NCBI RefSeq assembly: GCF_002483305.1
Contig: NZ_DLHQ01000020.1
Coordinates: 3,718-64,259 of the forward strand
Source of the DNA: Brevundimonas sp. UBA7664
Lineage (GTDB): Bacteria > Pseudomonadota > Alphaproteobacteria > Caulobacterales > Caulobacteraceae
Direction: 5' to 3'
Length of the DNA stretch: 60,542 bases
Positions 1 to 8,406 of the stretch are shown here, one piece after another. The translations under genes were made by a program, and so were the position numbers. A model generated the notes under the pieces. That model was not told where the DNA came from. It was given only the letters and a program-made list of their open reading frames with translations, and made no database searches. How positions within the stretch are numbered: position 1 is the stretch's first letter; each line of letters begins with the position of its first letter.

Positions 1-591
1 AACGTCACGACGCCGGCGAACTACTTCCACATCCTGCGCCGTCAGGTGAAGCGCGACTTCCGCAAGCCGCTGATCATGATGACGCCGAAGTCCCTGCTGC
101 GCCACAAGCGGGCGGTCTCGTCGCTGTCGGAGATGGCGGGCGAAAGCTCGTTCCACCGGCTGCTCTGGGACGATGCGGAGGTCATCAAGGACGGCCCGAT
201 CAAGCTCCAGAAGGATGCCAAGATCCGCCGCGTCGTCATGTGCACCGGCAAGGTCTATTACGACCTTCTCGAGGAGCGCGAGAAGCGCGGCGTCGACGAT
301 GTCTATCTGTTGCGTCTCGAACAGCTCTATCCGTTCCCGGCCAAGGCGCTGATCAACGAACTCTCGCGCTTCCGCAATGCCGAGATGGTCTGGTGCCAGG
401 AAGAGCCGAAGAACATGGGCGCCTGGGCCTTCATCGACCCCTATCTCGAATGGGTGCTTGCCCATATCGACGCCAAGTACCAGCGCGTGCGTTATACCGG
501 CCGTCCGGCCGCCGCCTCGCCGGCGACGGGCCTGATGTCGAAGCACATGGCGCAGCTTGCCGCCTTCCTCGAGGACGCGCTGGGCGGCTGA
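1..591 (+). CDS. sucA: 2-oxoglutarate dehydrogenase E1 component, C-terminal part (partial)
   Basis: The reading frame is open from the first base and ends at TGA 589-591, giving the last 196 residues of a protein whose start lies off the window. The visible start NVTTPANYFHILRRQ and the later EEPKNMGAWAFIDPYLEWVL are typical of the C-terminal region of thiamine-diphosphate E1 of the 2-oxoglutarate dehydrogenase complex (TCA cycle, cytoplasm). The E1 family is about 900-1000 residues, so most of the gene is missing here. sucB follows 106 bases later on the same strand, as in most proteobacteria, so the two are probably co-transcribed. The ThDP and catalytic centre residues are not in this fragment. 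Confidence 0.95.
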   Translation, partial: NVTTPANYFHILRRQVKRDFRKPLIMMTPKSLLRHKRAVSSLSEMAGESSFHRLLWDDAEVIKDGPIKLQKDAKIRRVVMCTGKVYYDLLEEREKRGVDDVYLLRLEQLYPFPAKALINELSRFRNAEMVWCQEEPKNMGAWAFIDPYLEWVLAHIDAKYQRVRYTGRPAAASPATGLMSKHMAQLAAFLEDALGG

Positions 592-697
592 GCCGCCCGG
601 CAAACGATTTCGCGCAATCCCGAACGGACATCCGCCTCGCGCATCTCCCGGGATTGTTCCAGCAACGCGACAAAGACACCACGAACGGAACACACTC

Positions 698-1939
698 ATG
701 GCTACCGAAATCCGCGTCCCCACCCTCGGCGAATCCGTCAGCGAAGCGACCATCGGCACCTGGTTCAAGAAGGTCGGCGACGCCGTCAAGGCGGACGAAC
801 CGCTCTGTGAGCTCGAGACCGACAAGGTGACGATCGAGGTTCCGGCGCCGGCAAGCGGCGTGCTGTCCGAGATCGTCGCCAATGCCGGCGACACGGTCGA
901 GCCGGGCGGCCTGCTCGGTCAGATCGCGGAAGGCGCCTCGGCCGGGGCCGCCGCATCCGCCGCCTCCGCGGAGAAGGCAGCAGCCCCCGAAAAGGCAACG
1001 CCCGCCGCGCAGCCGGCACCGGCCGCCGCGCCCGCAGGCAACATGCCGCCGGCGCCTGCCGCACAGAAGATGCTCGCGGAAAACAACATCACCGCCGGAG
1101 AGGTCGAGGGTTCCGGCAAGCGCGGCCAGGTGCTGAAGGGCGATGTCATCGCCGCCGTCGCCAAGGGTGTTTCGACGCCGTCGGTTGCAGCCGAGCCTGT
1201 CAAGGTCGCCGCTCGCGCGCCCTCGTCGGAATCCGACGCGCCGCGCGAGGAGCGCGTGAAGATGACGCGCCTGCGCCAGACCATCGCCCGCCGCCTCAAG
1301 GAATCGCAGAACACCGCCGCCCAGCTGACCACCTTCAACGAGGTGGACATGACCAACGTCATGGCCCTGCGGACCCAGTACAAGGACGCCTTCGAGAAGC
1401 GCCACGGCGTCAAGCTCGGCTTCATGAGCTTCTTCACCAAGGCGATCGTCGCGGCGTTGAAGGAGATCCCGGCGGTCAATGCCGAGATCGACGGCACGGA
1501 CATCATCTACAAGAACCACTATGACATCGGCGTCGCCGTCGGCACCGAAAAGGGCCTCGTGGTCCCGGTCCTGCGCGACGCCGACCAGCTGTCGCTGGCG
1601 GGCATCGAAAAGGGCATCGCGGCCCTCGGCAAGGCGGCCCGCGACGGCGACCTGACCCTCGACCAGCTGCAGGGCGGCACCTTCACCATCACCAACGGCG
1701 GCACCTATGGCTCGCTGATGTCGACCCCGATCCTGAACGCGCCGCAGTCGGGCATCCTGGGCATGCACAACATCGTCCAGCGGCCGATGGCGATCGACGG
1801 CCAGGTGGTGATCCGGCCGATGATGTACCTCGCCCTCAGCTACGATCACCGCATCGTCGACGGCAAGGAGGCGGTGACCTTCCTGGTGCGGGTCAAGGAA
1901 CTGCTGGAAGACCCGGCGCGGGCGTTGCTGGACCTGTAG
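698..1939 (+). CDS. sucB: Dihydrolipoyllysine succinyltransferase (E2 of 2-oxoglutarate dehydrogenase)
   Basis: 413 residues. It transfers the succinyl group to CoA in the 2-oxoglutarate dehydrogenase complex. An N-terminal lipoyl domain (about 1-75) carries the ETDKVTIEVPAP motif with lipoylated Lys43. An Ala/Pro-rich linker, a peripheral-subunit-binding domain near residue 130 and the catalytic domain follow; the active site HRIVDG has His384 and Asp388. The frame is open upstream to 557, but the lipoyl domain begins at ATG 698 (MATEIRVPTLGES), so that start is chosen. It follows sucA directly. Length and domain order are normal. Confidence 0.97.
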   Translation: MATEIRVPTLGESVSEATIGTWFKKVGDAVKADEPLCELETDKVTIEVPAPASGVLSEIVANAGDTVEPGGLLGQIAEGASAGAAASAASAEKAAAPEKATPAAQPAPAAAPAGNMPPAPAAQKMLAENNITAGEVEGSGKRGQVLKGDVIAAVAKGVSTPSVAAEPVKVAARAPSSESDAPREERVKMTRLRQTIARRLKESQNTAAQLTTFNEVDMTNVMALRTQYKDAFEKRHGVKLGFMSFFTKAIVAALKEIPAVNAEIDGTDIIYKNHYDIGVAVGTEKGLVVPVLRDADQLSLAGIEKGIAALGKAARDGDLTLDQLQGGTFTITNGGTYGSLMSTPILNAPQSGILGMHNIVQRPMAIDGQVVIRPMMYLALSYDHRIVDGKEAVTFLVRVKELLEDPARALLDL

Positions 1940-1950
1940 GGGAAGGGGCG

Positions 1951-2247
1951 ATGATCGAGATCGCCCGTTTCGCCGACGTCTATGAAGCCGAGATCGTCGC
2001 GTCGCGCCTGCGGGCGGACGGGTTCACGCCGACGCTGGGCGGGGCCGAGCACGCCAAGGCCGATCCGCTGATTCTGCAGGCGCTGGGGTGGGTGCGGCTG
2101 TCGGTGCCGGATGGCGAGGTCATCGCCGCGACCGCGAGGCTGGCGGCGCTCCGGGCCGGAGCCGAGGCGATCGATGCGGACGTGGAACTGGAGCCGGCCG
2201 CGCCGGACCGCGCCCTTCCGGCCAAGGTCACCCTCGGCGCCGCCTAG
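1951..2247 (+). CDS. DUF2007-type small protein
   Basis: 98 residues, starting 11 bases after sucB. The opening MIEIARFADVYEAEIVASRL and the following ADGFTPTLGGAEHAKADP match the pattern of DUF2007 (putative signal-transducing, PII-like fold) proteins, which begin with a 'transfer of position, omit information' type strand-helix unit. There is no signal peptide or membrane segment. No reaction is known for the family. Its tight spacing suggests it rides on the sucAB transcript; a role in regulating the TCA enzymes would be speculation. Confidence 0.7.
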   Translation: MIEIARFADVYEAEIVASRLRADGFTPTLGGAEHAKADPLILQALGWVRLSVPDGEVIAATARLAALRAGAEAIDADVELEPAAPDRALPAKVTLGAA

Positions 2248-2267
2248 CTGGCGCTCATTGTCGGCAG

Positions 2268-3500
2268 CTAGGGGCGCAGCGAGCCCAGCACTTCGTCCGT
2301 GTCCTGACCCAAGGCGGGCGGCGGCCGGTCGTAGGCCACCGGCGTCACCGACATCCGGATCGGCGATGCGACGGTGCGCACCGGCCCGGACAGGTCGGCG
2401 CGGGCCTGGGTCACCTCAAGGCCGCGATGCTTCGCCTGCGGCTCGTCGAAGACCTGATCGACCGTATTGACCGGGCCGCAAGGCACGCCCGCGGCCTCAA
2501 GCTTCGCCATCAGCCCGTGCATGGTCAGGCCCGCCGTCAGGGCCGACAGCTCGGCGGTCATCACCGCGCGATGCTCGATGCGCAGGGCGTTGGTCAGGAA
2601 GCGGGGGTCGGCGCCGAGGCCGGGCGCGCCGAGGGCGGCGGCGAGGGCGCGGAACTGGCCGTCGTTACCGACCGCGATGACGACCATTCCGTCCGTGCAC
2701 GGAAAAGGCTGGTAGGGTGCGAGGTTGGGATGGGCGTTGCCCATCCGCGTCGGCGCCTTGCCCGAGACGAAGAAATTGGTCGCCTGGTTGGCCAGCATGG
2801 CGGCCTGGACGTCGAACAGGGCGATGTCGATGTGCTGGCCCTGACCCGTCGCGCGCGCGTGCAGCAGGGCGGCCATGATGGCGTTGGAGGCGTACAGGCC
2901 GGTGAACAGGTCGACGACCGCGACGCCCACCTTCATCGGCTCCGCCCCGGCCGCGCCGTCGGGCTGGCCGGTGATCGACATCAGCCCGCCCATGGCCTGG
3001 ATCATATAGTCATAGCCGGCGCGGTGGGCGTCCGGCCCGTCCTGACCGAAGCCGGTGATCGAGCAATAGACCAGCTTCGGATTGAGCGCCGACAGGGCGG
3101 CGTGGTCGAGGCCGTACTTCTTCAACCCGCCCGTCTTGAAATTCTCGACCACCACATCGCAGGTCTTGCTCAGTTCCCGGACGATCTCCGCGCCTTCGGG
3201 CGAGGCCAGGTCCAGCTCGACCGACTTCTTGCCCCGGTTTGCGCACAGGAAATAGGCCGCATCGCCCTTCGCGCCGTCGGCCTTCGTCGTGAAGGGCGGG
3301 CCCCAGGCGCGGGTGTCGTCACCGACGCCTGGCCGTTCGATCTTGATCACCTCGGCCCCGAGATCGGCCAGCATCTGCGTCGCCCACGGCCCGGCGAGGA
3401 CGCGGCTGAGGTCGAGGACGCGAACGCCGGAGAGGGGGCCGTGGGGGGCGAGGGTCGAGGGTCGAGGGTCGAGGGAGGCCTGATCTACTGTCGAATTCAT
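2268..3500 (-). CDS. CaiB/BaiF family CoA-transferase, probably glutarate/dicarboxylate CoA-transferase
   Basis: 410 residues, type III CoA-transferase fold. Family motifs are SGVRVLDLSRVLAGPWATQ near the N-terminus, VENFKTGGLKKYGLD, the ITGFGQDGP loop, and GVAVVDLFTGLYA, whose Asp is expected to be the catalytic acyl-anhydride carboxylate. Type III transferases next to glutaryl-CoA dehydrogenase often activate glutarate, so I infer that role from the gene at 3934-5124; the exact substrate is not visible. The ATG at 3500 lies in the loop between two heptamer-repeat arms, and residues 9-19 (SLDPRPSTLAP) are encoded by one arm. The true N-terminus may therefore be altered, since the conserved part starts only at about residue 21. 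Confidence 0.85.
   Translation of the reverse strand: MNSTVDQASLDPRPSTLAPHGPLSGVRVLDLSRVLAGPWATQMLADLGAEVIKIERPGVGDDTRAWGPPFTTKADGAKGDAAYFLCANRGKKSVELDLASPEGAEIVRELSKTCDVVVENFKTGGLKKYGLDHAALSALNPKLVYCSITGFGQDGPDAHRAGYDYMIQAMGGLMSITGQPDGAAGAEPMKVGVAVVDLFTGLYASNAIMAALLHARATGQGQHIDIALFDVQAAMLANQATNFFVSGKAPTRMGNAHPNLAPYQPFPCTDGMVVIAVGNDGQFRALAAALGAPGLGADPRFLTNALRIEHRAVMTAELSALTAGLTMHGLMAKLEAAGVPCGPVNTVDQVFDEPQAKHRGLEVTQARADLSGPVRTVASPIRMSVTPVAYDRPPPALGQDTDEVLGSLRP
3450..3475. repeat. Heptamer array A, left arm
   Basis: Three copies of GAGGGTC plus GAGGG in tandem. The arm is complementary to the array at 3537-3569 and lies inside the 5' end of the CaiB/BaiF gene, where it is translated. The 61-base loop between the arms holds that gene's start codon. 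Confidence 0.93.
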
Positions 3501-3536
3501 GTGTGGGAGGTCCGCATCGCGGTCAGCTCGGCTTCA

Positions 3537-3569
3537 CCCCTCGACCCTCGACCCTCGACCCTCGACCCC
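3537..3569. repeat. Heptamer array A, right arm
   Basis: Four tandem copies of TCGACCC, preceded by CCCC. The arm is the inverted partner of 3450-3475, so the pair could form a hairpin of about 25 bp or a cruciform. It stops one base before the stop codon (3571-3573) of the DUF6356 gene. Confidence 0.93.
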
Positions 3570-3570
3570 G

Positions 3571-3837
3571 TCACAGCCCCGGGTCCCACACGCCCGCATC
3601 CCGCATCCGGCACTCGCGGGCCTCGCGCGCGCGGCCGTCCATCTCCTCGGCCATGCAGCACACCGCCCTGGACACCGTGGCCTTGTGAACCCCGGGCACC
3701 AGGGCGTGCATGAAGGCGCAGCCGGCCAGTTTCAGCAGGCGGAATCCGAACCGCGACGACGCGGCCATATGGTGGAAATAGCTCTCGTCGACCTCGCGCG
3801 GGTGTTCGACGAACAGGCGATGAAAGGTGCGGCTCAT
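3571..3837 (-). CDS. DUF6356 family protein
   Basis: 88 residues. The pattern MSRTFHRLFVEHPREVDESYFHHM, followed by a hydrophobic stretch LLKLAGCAFMHALVPGVHKATVSR, matches the small DUF6356 proteins of Caulobacterales and sphingomonads: HP-x-VxESYFxH, then one membrane-associated helix, then HALVPGL-x-K. No reaction is known. It is transcribed towards the CoA-transferase gene and divergently from glutaryl-CoA dehydrogenase, 96 bases away. The C-terminal tail (about 65-88, rich in Arg and Glu) is outside the family core. Confidence 0.75.
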   Translation of the reverse strand: MSRTFHRLFVEHPREVDESYFHHMAASSRFGFRLLKLAGCAFMHALVPGVHKATVSRAVCCMAEEMDGRAREARECRMRDAGVWDPGL

Positions 3838-3933
3838 GCGTACAGTCTAGCCTGCGTCGGGGCGTCCCTCTACCCGACCGGTGCATTTTGGCCTAAACCG
3901 CGCGCCTCCGCCACGCTCAGAAAGACCCCGCCC

Positions 3934-5124
3934 ATGGCCGACGGCGCCTCCGCCCCGCAAAAGACCTTCCGCTGGGATGACCCGCTCGACCTGTCGGGCC
4001 GCCTCACCGACGACGAGCGGATGATCCAGGACGCGGCCCGGTCCTACGCCCGCGAGAAGCTGCTGCCCCGCGTGGTCGAGGCTTTCCGCGACGAGACCTT
4101 CGACCGCGCCATCATGACCGAACTGGGCGAAATGGGCTTCCTCGGCGCCATGCTGCCGGAACAGTACGGCGGCTCCTCGGTCAGCCACGTCGCCTACGGC
4201 CTGATCGCGCGCGAGATCGAGGCGGTCGATAGCGGCTACCGCTCAGCCATGTCGGTGCAGTCGTCGCTGGCCATGTACCCGATCTACGCCTTCGGCTCGG
4301 AAGAGCAGAAGATGCGCTTCCTGCCCCGCATGGCGGCCGGCGAACTGGTCGGCTGTTTCGGCCTGACCGAGGCCGACGGCGGCTCAGACCCTGCCTCGAT
4401 GAAGACCAGGGCGGTCAAGGTCGACGGCGGCTACAAACTCAACGGCGCCAAATACTGGATCACCAACAGCCCGATCAGCGATCTGGCCATCGTCTGGGCC
4501 AAGCTCGACGACGTGATCCGCGGCTTCATAGTCGAACGCGGCATGGACGGCTTCACCACCGACAAGATCGGCGACAAGCTGAGCCTGCGCGCCTCCATCA
4601 CCGGCGACATCGGCCTGAACGACGTCTTCGTGCCGGAAGAGAACCTGTTGCCCGGCGTCAAGGGCCTACGCGGGCCCTTCTCCTGCCTCAACAAGGCCCG
4701 CTACGGCATCGCCTGGGGCGCCATGGGCGCGGCCGAGGCCTGTTTCCACCTGACCCGCGACTACGTCGGCGAGCGGATGCTGTTCGGCCGCCCGCTGTCC
4801 TCGCGCCAGCTGGTCCAGAAGAAGCTGGCCGACATGCAGACCGAGATCTTCCTCGGTTTCGAGGGGGCCCTGGCCCTGGGCCGTCTGCTCGACCAGGGGG
4901 CCTGGGTCCCCGAGGCCATCTCCATGATGAAGCGCAACAACTGCGGCAAGGCGCTGGATATCGCCCGCGTCGCCCGCGACATGCATGGCGGGGCCGGCAT
5001 CACCGGCGAGATGCACGTCATGCGTCACGCCATGAACCTCGAGACGGTCAACACCTATGAGGGCGCCCACGACGTCCACGCCCTGATCCTGGGCCGGGCG
5101 ATCACGGGCGAAAGCGCCTTCTAG
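3934..5124 (+). CDS. gcdH: Glutaryl-CoA dehydrogenase
   Basis: 396 residues. An FAD acyl-CoA dehydrogenase that oxidises and decarboxylates glutaryl-CoA to crotonyl-CoA in lysine/tryptophan-type degradation. Visible motifs are CFGLTEADGGSDP (substrate/FAD-binding region), KYWITNSPISD, a QLVQKKLADMQTEI helix, and the C-terminal NTYEGAHDVHALILGRAITG with catalytic Glu376; the last is specific to the glutaryl-CoA branch. The frame is open upstream to 3499, but ATG 3934 gives the family N-terminus (FRWDDPLDLSGRLTDDER). It shares a CTAG stop overlap (5121-5124) with the convergent DUF3313 gene. The linked CoA-transferase probably supplies its substrate. Confidence 0.93.
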   Translation: MADGASAPQKTFRWDDPLDLSGRLTDDERMIQDAARSYAREKLLPRVVEAFRDETFDRAIMTELGEMGFLGAMLPEQYGGSSVSHVAYGLIAREIEAVDSGYRSAMSVQSSLAMYPIYAFGSEEQKMRFLPRMAAGELVGCFGLTEADGGSDPASMKTRAVKVDGGYKLNGAKYWITNSPISDLAIVWAKLDDVIRGFIVERGMDGFTTDKIGDKLSLRASITGDIGLNDVFVPEENLLPGVKGLRGPFSCLNKARYGIAWGAMGAAEACFHLTRDYVGERMLFGRPLSSRQLVQKKLADMQTEIFLGFEGALALGRLLDQGAWVPEAISMMKRNNCGKALDIARVARDMHGGAGITGEMHVMRHAMNLETVNTYEGAHDVHALILGRAITGESAF

Positions 5125-5915
5125 GGGCGGGGCGCCTCGCCCGGCGCATCCTCACGCGTCCCCGTATTGACCTCGGGCACATAGAGGCCGGTGACCAGCC
5201 GCGTCAGGAAGCCGCCCGGCTGGTTCCGCGGCCCGTAGCGGCCGCAGGGATCCGGGTCCGCGATCGGCCGGACGGCCCGGTCGGCGGGGGCGAAGGCGTC
5301 GCCCAGGGCGTCGGCGAAGGGCTCGGCCATCTGCAGCGCATCGCCGACACGCGAGAGCGACGGCGAATCGGTCCCGAGCACATTGGCGTTGCGGGCCCAG
5401 GCGATGGCCGCCGCCTGACCGCCCCGCGCGTCCAGCAGTTCCGCCTCGGCCGCCAGCCCGCCCGTCGTGCCCGGCACCCGGACCGTGCCGGGACCGGGGA
5501 TGAAGGCGTTGGCGACCGCCGCCACGGCCGATCCCGCCGGCGCGGTGGAGTCGATCCGCACCACGGCGGTGCGCACGCGCGCGGCGCCGTCGGGGGATGC
5601 GGCGAGGCCGAAGCGCTCGCTCATCTCATAGCAAACCTGCCGGTCGACTTCGCGCAGCACCATGGCGCGGTCCGCATCGGTGACGCCGTCGCCCACCGGG
5701 CCGATCAGAACGGCCGGCTCAAGCCAGACCTGTTCGATCCCGGACGCCCGCGATTCGTCGCGGTGCTGCCGGATCGAGGCGCGCACGGTTCCCTCCTCGG
5801 CCTCGAGCCGATCATAGCCGGACAGAAAGCCGCTGTCCGCGGTCGGCGCGGTCTGACATGCGGCGAGGCCGCATACGGCCAGAAGGCCGACGGGAAGAAG
5901 AAATCTGGCGGTCAT
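5121..5915 (-). CDS. DUF3313-like lipoprotein
   Basis: 264 residues. An N-terminal hydrophobic segment ending in a lipobox (LAAC, Cys20) predicts an outer-membrane or periplasmic lipoprotein. The mature start PTADSGFLSGYDRL, then a Trp-containing segment (IEQVWLEPAVLIG), resembles DUF3313 proteins. A Gly/Ala/Pro-rich middle (FIPGPGTVRVPGTTGG) and a charged C-terminus follow. Function is unknown. It is divergent from the two-component operon at 6102, with 186 bases between, so both promoters lie in 5916-6101. It overlaps gcdH by four bases at the stop. Confidence 0.65.
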   Translation of the reverse strand: MTARFLLPVGLLAVCGLAACQTAPTADSGFLSGYDRLEAEEGTVRASIRQHRDESRASGIEQVWLEPAVLIGPVGDGVTDADRAMVLREVDRQVCYEMSERFGLAASPDGAARVRTAVVRIDSTAPAGSAVAAVANAFIPGPGTVRVPGTTGGLAAEAELLDARGGQAAAIAWARNANVLGTDSPSLSRVGDALQMAEPFADALGDAFAPADRAVRPIADPDPCGRYGPRNQPGGFLTRLVTGLYVPEVNTGTREDAPGEAPRP

Positions 5916-6101
5916 TGAGGCTCCTTGGCCTCAAGGTACGCGCGGGCGGCCGATCTGGATGCGTCGGGACGCGTCGAACGCTCCCGCCCGCGTCAGGAAA
6001 CATCATCCCTCGCGCGAACTTTCGGCTCCTAGTTAGAGAGAACGCGGTCCGTTGAGCATTGTCATTCGGTATCAACGCCGTATCGTCAGCGAAGGAGCGG
6101 A

Positions 6102-6923
6102 GTGGCGACGATGGACGGGGAAGCGGCAGGCATCAACGGCGACGATCCGTTCGCCCAACTGCGCGGGGTCTTCGCCGGCCGTCACGCCCTGTTGCTGGAG
6201 GACGACCCGGCCCTGTCGGAACATGTCGCCGGTCGACTTCTCCAGGCCGGCTTCGAGGTCGTGGAACGGGTCGACAGCGGTGAAGCCGCGATCGCCGCCG
6301 CGGACCGGCCTTTTGACGTCCTGGTCTTCGATCGCCTGACCAAGGGGCTGGACGGGCTGGAGACCCTGAAGCGGATCCGGGCCGGGGGCGGGCCCTGCGC
6401 CGACGCCCCGGCCCTGATGCTGACCGCCTTGGGGGGCGAGCGCCAGAAGGTCGAGGGCCTGCTGGGCGGGGCCGACGACTATCTCGCCAAGCCGATCGGC
6501 GACGAAGAGCTTCTGGCCCGCATCGCCGCCCAGTTGCGCCGCGCCGCGCGGCGGGCCGTTCCGGTCGGCGGCGATCTGGTCAACGGCCCCTTCCGGCTGG
6601 CGTTCGGGCCCCGCACGCTGAAGTTCGATGTCGCGGGACATTCGCGGCTGATCGATCTGTCGCCGCTGGAGTTCGCCATTGTCTGCGAACTGATGACCGC
6701 GCGCGGCCAGCCGGTGACCAAGACCATGCTGTGGGACCGCTGCTGGGTCGAATGGCGCTTCCTGCCCGATAATTTCGTCAACATCATCGACGCCCGGATC
6801 AGCGCCCTGCGTCGCCGGCTCAAGGAGCAGGCCGCCGAACTGGGCGATGATCTGCACCCCCTGATCGTCTCGGCCCGCAGCCAGAGCCTGATCTTCCGCG
6901 ACCTGTCCGCCTGGACGAACTGA
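6102..6923 (+). CDS. OmpR-family response regulator
   Basis: 273 residues from GTG 6102. The receiver domain (about 25-145) has the acidic pair LLEDDPAL, phospho-acceptor Asp77 in DVLVFD, and the conserved Lys in DDYLAKPI. The C-terminal winged helix (about 165-265) has the LSPLEFAIVCELM and NFVNIIDARISALRRRL pattern of OmpR-type DNA-binding domains. AGGAG (6093-6097) sits 4 bases before GTG 6102 and 13 before ATG 6111, so the GTG start is favoured narrowly. The histidine kinase starts 7 bases downstream, so the two are a pair. The degP-like gene after it suggests an envelope-stress regulon, by inference from context. Confidence 0.92.
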   Translation: MATMDGEAAGINGDDPFAQLRGVFAGRHALLLEDDPALSEHVAGRLLQAGFEVVERVDSGEAAIAAADRPFDVLVFDRLTKGLDGLETLKRIRAGGGPCADAPALMLTALGGERQKVEGLLGGADDYLAKPIGDEELLARIAAQLRRAARRAVPVGGDLVNGPFRLAFGPRTLKFDVAGHSRLIDLSPLEFAIVCELMTARGQPVTKTMLWDRCWVEWRFLPDNFVNIIDARISALRRRLKEQAAELGDDLHPLIVSARSQSLIFRDLSAWTN

Positions 6924-6930
6924 GGCCGTC

Positions 6931-8379
6931 GTGAAACCGCCCCTCGTCCGCCTGCGCGCCTGGCTGGGCCGGCGGACCTCGACCCAGCTGGCGGCGGGCA
7001 TCGCCGTCATGGCCGCCGTGGCCCTGATCGGCTCCCTGATGGTCACCAGCGCCGCGGTGCGGATGGACCAGCGTGAGAAGGCGGCCCTCGCCGCGCTCGA
7101 CGACTACAGCACCATGGTCGAGAAACTGGGGCTCGAGGCCAGTCTGACCGCGGCCGACATCACGGCGGCCGACGCCGCCTATCTGTCGAACTGGCTGAGC
7201 GCCTTCCAGAGCGGCCCGACACGCGACGCCGGCACGATCGAGGAAACCTGCAGCACCGGCCGGGGCGGAGCGGGCGTGCGCTTCATCCGCGCCCCGATCG
7301 GCAAGCCGGCGGGACTGGCGGCGCTGGAGACGATTCGTGGCGAACGGGCGCCGCGTCTTGGAGACGGGGTCTTCGTGATGCAGCTCGAGCATGGCGTCCT
7401 GTGCCCGTCGCGGGCGGTGGAGGTGGTGGTCGTGCGCCGCTCGGTGGGCGCGCTCGACATCGCCGTCGGCCGGGTGGTCGACCGCTCGGGCGCCGCCTGG
7501 GGCTGGGCCGTGGCGGCGGTGGCCGGCGCCGGCGGGCTGCTGCTGGCCTTCGGTCTGACGGCCGCCACCTTCGCGCGCCGCCGCCTGACCAGCGCGGTCG
7601 CCGACGTCAGCCGGGCGCTGGATCTCGCCTCCGTGGGAGATTTCTCGGTCCGGGCGCCCGAGACTGCGGTGGCGCCCGAGCTGACCGAACTGACCGGCCG
7701 GGTGAACCTGACCCTGGATCGTCTGGAGGAGTTGCTGAGCTGGCTCAGAGATTCGGCCGACCAGCTGGCCCACGATTTCCGCACCCCGCTGGCGCGGGCC
7801 TCGGCCCGGCTGGACCGGTTGAAGGAGGCGTCGACCATGCCCGAGGCCCGCGCCCTGGCGGAGGAGGCCCGCGCTGACCTGACCCGTCTGACGCGGGCGA
7901 TGAACGAGGCCATGGCCCTGCGCGACGGCGAGGCCTGGGTGTTCGAGACGGTGCGGCTGGATTGGCTGGCGGCCTCGGCGGCCGAACTCTATCAGCCCCT
8001 GGCCGAGGAGCGCGAAGTGGTCATCCGGGTCGAGGCCGCGCCGGTGTCCGTGCTCGGCGTGAGCTCCCTGCTGCAGCGCGCCGTGGCCAATCTGGTGGAC
8101 AATGCGGTCAAATTCTCGCCGGAGGGCGGCGTGGTGACCCTGTCCGTGCGGCTGGACGGCGGCAAGCCGGTTCTGTCGGTCGCCGACCAGGGACCGGGAT
8201 TCGATCCCGACCTGCTCGACGATCCCGCGCGGGCCATCCTGAGCGCGGCGGAGGAGGGGCGTGAAAGCCACGGCATGGGCCTGGCGTTCGTACGCGCCAT
8301 CCTCAAGCGGCACGGGGCCGCCATGACGATTGATGACGCCGGTCCGGGGGCTGTCGTCACGGCGCGTTTCTCGCGCTAG
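6931..8379 (+). CDS. Sensor histidine kinase (HAMP, HisKA, HATPase)
   Basis: 482 residues from GTG 6931. The N-terminal membrane segment (about 20-43) is followed by a periplasmic domain (about 45-185) without recognised motifs, a second membrane segment (GWAVAAVAGAGGLLLAF, about 190-207), a HAMP linker, the H-box with His281 (LAHDFRTPL), the N-box LVDNAVKFSPEGG, the G1 box VADQGPGFDP and the G2 box GMGLAFVRAILKRHG. It is therefore a complete inner-membrane kinase. The periplasmic domain holds two Cys (in EETCSTG and HGVLCPS), possible disulfide or redox sensing residues. It is co-transcribed with the regulator upstream and the protease downstream. Confidence 0.93.
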   Translation: MKPPLVRLRAWLGRRTSTQLAAGIAVMAAVALIGSLMVTSAAVRMDQREKAALAALDDYSTMVEKLGLEASLTAADITAADAAYLSNWLSAFQSGPTRDAGTIEETCSTGRGGAGVRFIRAPIGKPAGLAALETIRGERAPRLGDGVFVMQLEHGVLCPSRAVEVVVVRRSVGALDIAVGRVVDRSGAAWGWAVAAVAGAGGLLLAFGLTAATFARRRLTSAVADVSRALDLASVGDFSVRAPETAVAPELTELTGRVNLTLDRLEELLSWLRDSADQLAHDFRTPLARASARLDRLKEASTMPEARALAEEARADLTRLTRAMNEAMALRDGEAWVFETVRLDWLAASAAELYQPLAEEREVVIRVEAAPVSVLGVSSLLQRAVANLVDNAVKFSPEGGVVTLSVRLDGGKPVLSVADQGPGFDPDLLDDPARAILSAAEEGRESHGMGLAFVRAILKRHGAAMTIDDAGPGAVVTARFSR

Positions 8380-8406
8380 GGTCCGTCCAACAACAGGGGA
8401 TTGGCG

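Noticed and set aside
431..1849. Long minus-strand frame opposite sucB
   Set aside because: It is Arg/Gly/His-rich, as expected for the antisense of a GC-rich gene, and sucB is unmistakable on the plus strand.
2088..3713. 541-residue plus-strand frame over the CoA-transferase
   Set aside because: Low-complexity shadow of a clear minus-strand enzyme; no family motif.
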